Assembly (NCBI RefSeq): GCF_001592105.1
Contig: NZ_BCWE01000006.1
Coordinates: 111,686 to 175,685 of the forward strand
DNA length: 64,000 nucleotides
Source of the DNA: Desulfolucanica intricata
Lineage (GTDB): Bacteria; Bacillota; Desulfotomaculia; Desulfotomaculales; Desulfofarciminaceae
Reading direction: 5' to 3'
Part shown: in pieces, positions 61,280 to 64,000 of the stretch
How the letters are laid out: each line of letters begins with the position of its first letter
Numbering within the stretch: position 1 is the stretch's first letter
Program-made: the position numbers and the translations under genes
Notes under the pieces: model-generated
What the model was told of the DNA's origin: nothing
Seen by the model: the letters and a program-made list of their open reading frames with translations, nothing else
Databases searched by the model: none

Positions 61280-63043
61280 ATCTGAAAAAGGCAGCAAAAT
61301 AGTAAATTCACTCCCCTTACCCGGGATACTGTTTAATAAAATCTTTCCGTTGTGATACTTTATTATTTGTTGGCATACTGTTAATCCTAAACCAATACCA
61401 TTATCCTTGGTAGTAAAAAACGGAACAAAAATTTTTTCAATATTTTCAGAGGGTATACCTTCTCCATTATCACATATACTAATTTTTATTTCTTGACTTT
61501 GGACATTAAATTCAGTTTTTATATTTAGTATTCCTCCGTTAGGCATAGCTTCCACGGCATTTTTAAGTAAATTAGTAAAAACTCTTTTTATTTGATCTCT
61601 GTCTAAGTTTACCAGAGGTAAATTGGGAGTAAATAATTTTATTACTTTAATATTTTGGAGCGACTCTTGTAAACATAAAAGGCTTTCATCTATAACTTTA
61701 GTTATATTGGTAAATTCTAAATCTGGCTTAACCGGAGCTGCTAAAAGATAAAGCTCTTTGATTATTAAGTTAATTCGATCTATATCTTTTAAAATCACCA
61801 TAAAATGCTTTTTTTCGGGGTTACCTTCAGTACAGCGTGAAGACAAAATTTGAATCAGCCCCCTTACTGAAGTAAGGGGATTTCTTATTTCATGAGCTGT
61901 ACCGGCAGCTAACTCACTAATTAAGTTTAATTTTTCAGCCTGTCTTAGTTGTGCCTCCATGAGTTTGTATTCCGAAACATCCCAGGCAATTAACAGAGCT
62001 GTCTCATTTTCTTGGTGTTTATTTTTTATTAGATCGGTTTTAATAAGTAAATTTTTAGTTTTTCCTTCAATATTTATGTTTAAATCAAAGTTTTCAATTG
62101 TGTTTCCGGTTTTTAAAGTTTGTTTTAATAAATTAATTGGAGATTTAGAATCATCTATATCGTAGTGATCTTTTAAATTTAATAATTTTGAAGCAGCAGG
62201 GTTATAGATAATATTTTCATCTTTAGCCGACATAACAACTACTGCTACGGGAAGGCTTTCCATTAGTTGTTCGGCAAATGTACGGGATTGTATTAATGAT
62301 CTGGCCAGTGCATTAATTAATACGGCAATTTCACCCAAATCACCACGAAAATTTGGTAATTGATGTGATAAGTCCTTACTTAACCTAGAAAGATTTTGTT
62401 TTAAACTTTTTAATCTTTTACCATATATTAAATCCCATAAAAATAAAAGTATAACAGATTCTAAAAAACCTATTAAGACCAAGGAAATCCCTTTAAAAAC
62501 TACTGGATTTAATCCTTGTTCGATAGCCTGAAAATTTTTGTATGCAAAAACGTAACCAATTATTTGCTGTTCAAACCTTACGGCATCTCTGGAAATAATA
62601 ATTTTTCCTTCTGAATTATTACCAACTGTTACTTGAGGTTCTTCTGAAAGAAATAATTTTTTGGAAGAACTATTTTCCGATAAGGCTACTCCGATAAAAT
62701 TGTTATATTTTGCACTCGGGGCATAACAGATAAAGGCGTGTAGTTTTGTACTGTAAAAGCCGACTGCTTGGCCAGGATGTGTAGCAGCAAGACTTTCAGC
62801 TATTGGAGACAATTCTTTATTCATTAATTGCAGTTGAAAATCGGGCGGAGATATTTGAGGCAATTGATTTTCAATATAGAGTTTTAACAAATTAGTTACA
62901 GAGGATAATTCATGTGCCTCTTGTTCGATAACACTAATTCTGGTTTTTACAACAATTAAATAAACAGCAATTAAAACATGCAAAATAATAAGGCTAATGG
63001 CAACTAGAATGATAAATTTTCTGGATGACTTTAGATTGAACAT
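61274..63043 (-). CDS. Membrane sensor histidine kinase (PAS-HisKA-HATPase), orphan
   Basis: A 589-residue kinase. TM1 is [23 protein letters not shown], followed by an extracytoplasmic sensor of about 150 residues, TM2 [23 protein letters not shown], a HAMP-like linker, a PAS domain ([29 protein letters not shown]), His[23 protein letters not shown], and ATPase boxes [17 protein letters not shown] and [10 protein letters not shown]. It is like NtrB or sporulation kinases. No response regulator lies beside it, so it may feed Spo0F/Spo0A. The ATG at 63043 follows TTAGGA; a start at 63061 is possible. Confidence 0.9.
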   Translation of the reverse strand: MFNLKSSRKFIILVAISLIILHVLIAVYLIVVKTRISVIEQEAHELSSVTNLLKLYIENQLPQISPPDFQLQLMNKELSPIAESLAATHPGQAVGFYSTKLHAFICYAPSAKYNNFIGVALSENSSSKKLFLSEEPQVTVGNNSEGKIIISRDAVRFEQQIIGYVFAYKNFQAIEQGLNPVVFKGISLVLIGFLESVILLFLWDLIYGKRLKSLKQNLSRLSKDLSHQLPNFRGDLGEIAVLINALARSLIQSRTFAEQLMESLPVAVVVMSAKDENIIYNPAASKLLNLKDHYDIDDSKSPINLLKQTLKTGNTIENFDLNINIEGKTKNLLIKTDLIKNKHQENETALLIAWDVSEYKLMEAQLRQAEKLNLISELAAGTAHEIRNPLTSVRGLIQILSSRCTEGNPEKKHFMVILKDIDRINLIIKELYLLAAPVKPDLEFTNITKVIDESLLCLQESLQNIKVIKLFTPNLPLVNLDRDQIKRVFTNLLKNAVEAMPNGGILNIKTEFNVQSQEIKISICDNGEGIPSENIEKIFVPFFTTKDNGIGLGLTVCQQIIKYHNGKILLNSIPGKGSEFTILLPFSDL

Positions 63044-63128
63044 ATCTGTACATCCTAACATTAGTAATTTGTGTTTACAATGTTTTTCTACATATCCTAA
63101 AAAATACCTCTATGTATGGTAAAATTTA

Positions 63129-63230
63129 TTAAAAAATGTATTTTACTAATTTAATTATAGTAATTATGCTTATTCCCAGAATTATCAAACCGGTACCTAA
63201 AAAAAATCTGATGTTTTTCTTTTTCACCAT
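63129..63230 (-). CDS. Tiny membrane protein
   Basis: A 33-residue frame: a basic start (MVKKKNIRFF) then one hydrophobic helix (LGTGLIILGISIITIIKLV). A GGGAGG ribosome site lies 10 bases before the ATG. It lies 85 bases upstream of the kinase gene in the same direction, so it may be co-transcribed. The strong ribosome site is the main support. Confidence 0.5.
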   Translation of the reverse strand: MVKKKNIRFFLGTGLIILGISIITIIKLVKYIF

Positions 63231-63274
63231 TATGATACTACCTCCCAGGAAAAACGATTATTAAAAATATATGC

Positions 63275-63304
63275 AAAAAATAACACCGTTGTTAAAACGG
63301 TGTT
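63275..63304 (-). terminator. Terminator after the hdrA-like gene
   Basis: AACACCGTT / AACGGTGTT (9 bp) with a 5-base loop, followed on the minus strand by ATTTTTTGC. It lies 116 bases downstream of the hdrA-like stop. Confidence 0.8.
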
Positions 63305-63419
63305 TGGTATTTCAATATTAATATTTTGGGGGTAATTCCTTTAATTATTTTAACCTTTTTAGGTGTAGAAAAAATACAAACAGCCAGTGAGAACCGAATG
63401 GTGCGTTTTTCTTTTTGTG

Positions 63420-64000
63420 CTACGAGTAGAGTGCTTTTATTTCCGCCAGTACTTGTTCGTTGGAGAAACCTTTTATGTCAACAGCACCCGAGCGGCAGGA
63501 CGCCGTGCAAGCGCCACAGCCCTGGCACAGCCCGGTATTGACATAAGCTACCTTGCGTTTGATAATCTGTTCTCCTACCTGCACAGAAATTGTTTTCTCC
63601 TCGATAGCTTTGTAGGGGCATACCTTCTGACAAACAAAACAGCCCTGGCAGAGAGTTTCGTTAATTTCTGAAATTGTCGGGTCAGAAGCCAGTTCTTGTC
63701 TAGAAAATAAAGCACATACTTTTGCTGCCGCAGCACCGGCCTGGGCCACTGTATCCGGAATATCCTTAGGCCCCTGGCAGGTGCCCGCTAAAAATATTCC
63801 GGCTGTATTTGTTTCCACCGGTCGAAGTTTGGGATGCGCCTCCTGGTAAAAGCCGTCCTTATCTGTGGAAAAACCGATTAACCTGGCAAGTTCACGGGAA
63901 TTGTTACTTGGTACCATGGCGGTGGCCAGGACAACCAGATCTGCCTCAATCTCTACCGGTCTGCCCAGCAAGGTATCTGCTCCCATTACCTTTAATGTAC
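63420..64000 (-). CDS. hdrA: HdrA-like FAD/Fe-S protein, C-terminal part (runs off the window)
   Basis: The last 193 or so codons of a larger gene; the frame stays open through 64000 with no start. The first part is the end of an FAD domain (ADLVVLATAMVPS, GIFLAGTCQGPKDIPDTVAQAGAAAAK), as in heterodisulfide reductase subunit A. Two [4Fe-4S] motifs follow: CQGCFVCQKVCP and CQGCGACTASC. HdrA or QmoA-like proteins carry electrons between ferredoxin, hydrogenase and disulfide or APS reductase systems. Its partners should lie beyond the right edge. It has higher GC than the surrounding genes. Confidence 0.85.
   Translation of the reverse strand, partial: TLKVMGADTLLGRPVEIEADLVVLATAMVPSNNSRELARLIGFSTDKDGFYQEAHPKLRPVETNTAGIFLAGTCQGPKDIPDTVAQAGAAAAKVCALFSRQELASDPTISEINETLCQGCFVCQKVCPYKAIEEKTISVQVGEQIIKRKVAYVNTGLCQGCGACTASCRSGAVDIKGFSNEQVLAEIKALYS

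Noticed and set aside
63326..63671. Plus-strand frames across the end of the hdrA-like gene
   Set aside because: They are antisense to the two ferredoxin motifs of the real gene.

Overview
The window is a low-GC chromosome segment (roughly 40% GC by eye) from an anaerobic, endospore-forming Firmicute. Its content best fits the Desulfotomaculum/Pelotomaculum-like Peptococcaceae. The reasons are spoVK, spoVB and an alpha/beta-type SASP gene; a complete butyrate-type beta-oxidation set with EtfAB and a membrane ETF:quinone oxidoreductase; an [FeFe]-hydrogenase-type protein, AdhE, an HdrA-type protein and an orphan 2-oxoacid:ferredoxin oxidoreductase subunit; and the Firmicute neighbourhood miaB-ylbF-mutS-mutL-miaA-hfq-spoVK-ynbB. 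No phage, insertion sequence, cas gene or rRNA operon is visible. The species is an inference.

Layout. 1-4400 (minus strand): thiolase, acyl-CoA dehydrogenase and a two-subunit CoA-transferase. 4750-6670: a DUF3786 protein, a Nudix hydrolase and a lone MinC. 7040-15480 (plus): the main butyrate-type operon, acyl-CoA dehydrogenase - etfB - etfA - membrane Fe-S oxidoreductase - thiolase - 3-hydroxybutyryl-CoA dehydrogenase - crotonase. 15580-17150: two AT-rich genes of unknown function. 17280-21460: a small CxxC protein, a hydrogenase-like protein and adhE. 21730-35570: tRNA modification, mismatch repair, hfq and sporulation genes, with a hydantoinase-like gene and a deacetylase-like gene between mutS and mutL. 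35580-40320: orphan oxoacid oxidoreductase beta subunit, lexA, two-subunit fumarase, butyryl-CoA:acetate-type CoA-transferase. 40700-53400: mostly minus-strand housekeeping and unknown genes, tRNA-Trp, a paired 33-bp repeat and a LysM-NlpC/P60 gene under a c-di-AMP riboswitch. 53800-64000: EF-G-like protein, spoVB, SASP, surE, folE, radical SAM protein, orphan histidine kinase, and the 3' part of an hdrA-like gene running off the right end.

How the genes work together. The three acyl-CoA transcription units (thiolase unit, acyl-CoA dehydrogenase/etf unit, CoA-transferase unit) each carry a good sigma-54 -24/-12 promoter about 85-125 bases before the first start codon. This predicts joint control by an enhancer-binding regulator that lies outside the window. 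The likely electron path is acyl-CoA dehydrogenase to EtfAB to the membrane Fe-S oxidoreductase to menaquinone, with CoA-transferases activating or releasing the acids. Several convergent gene pairs share one perfect palindromic terminator that reaches into their stop codons. Many genes start with TTG or GTG, and a number of starts were moved inward here because a clear Shine-Dalgarno sequence lies inside the longest open frame.
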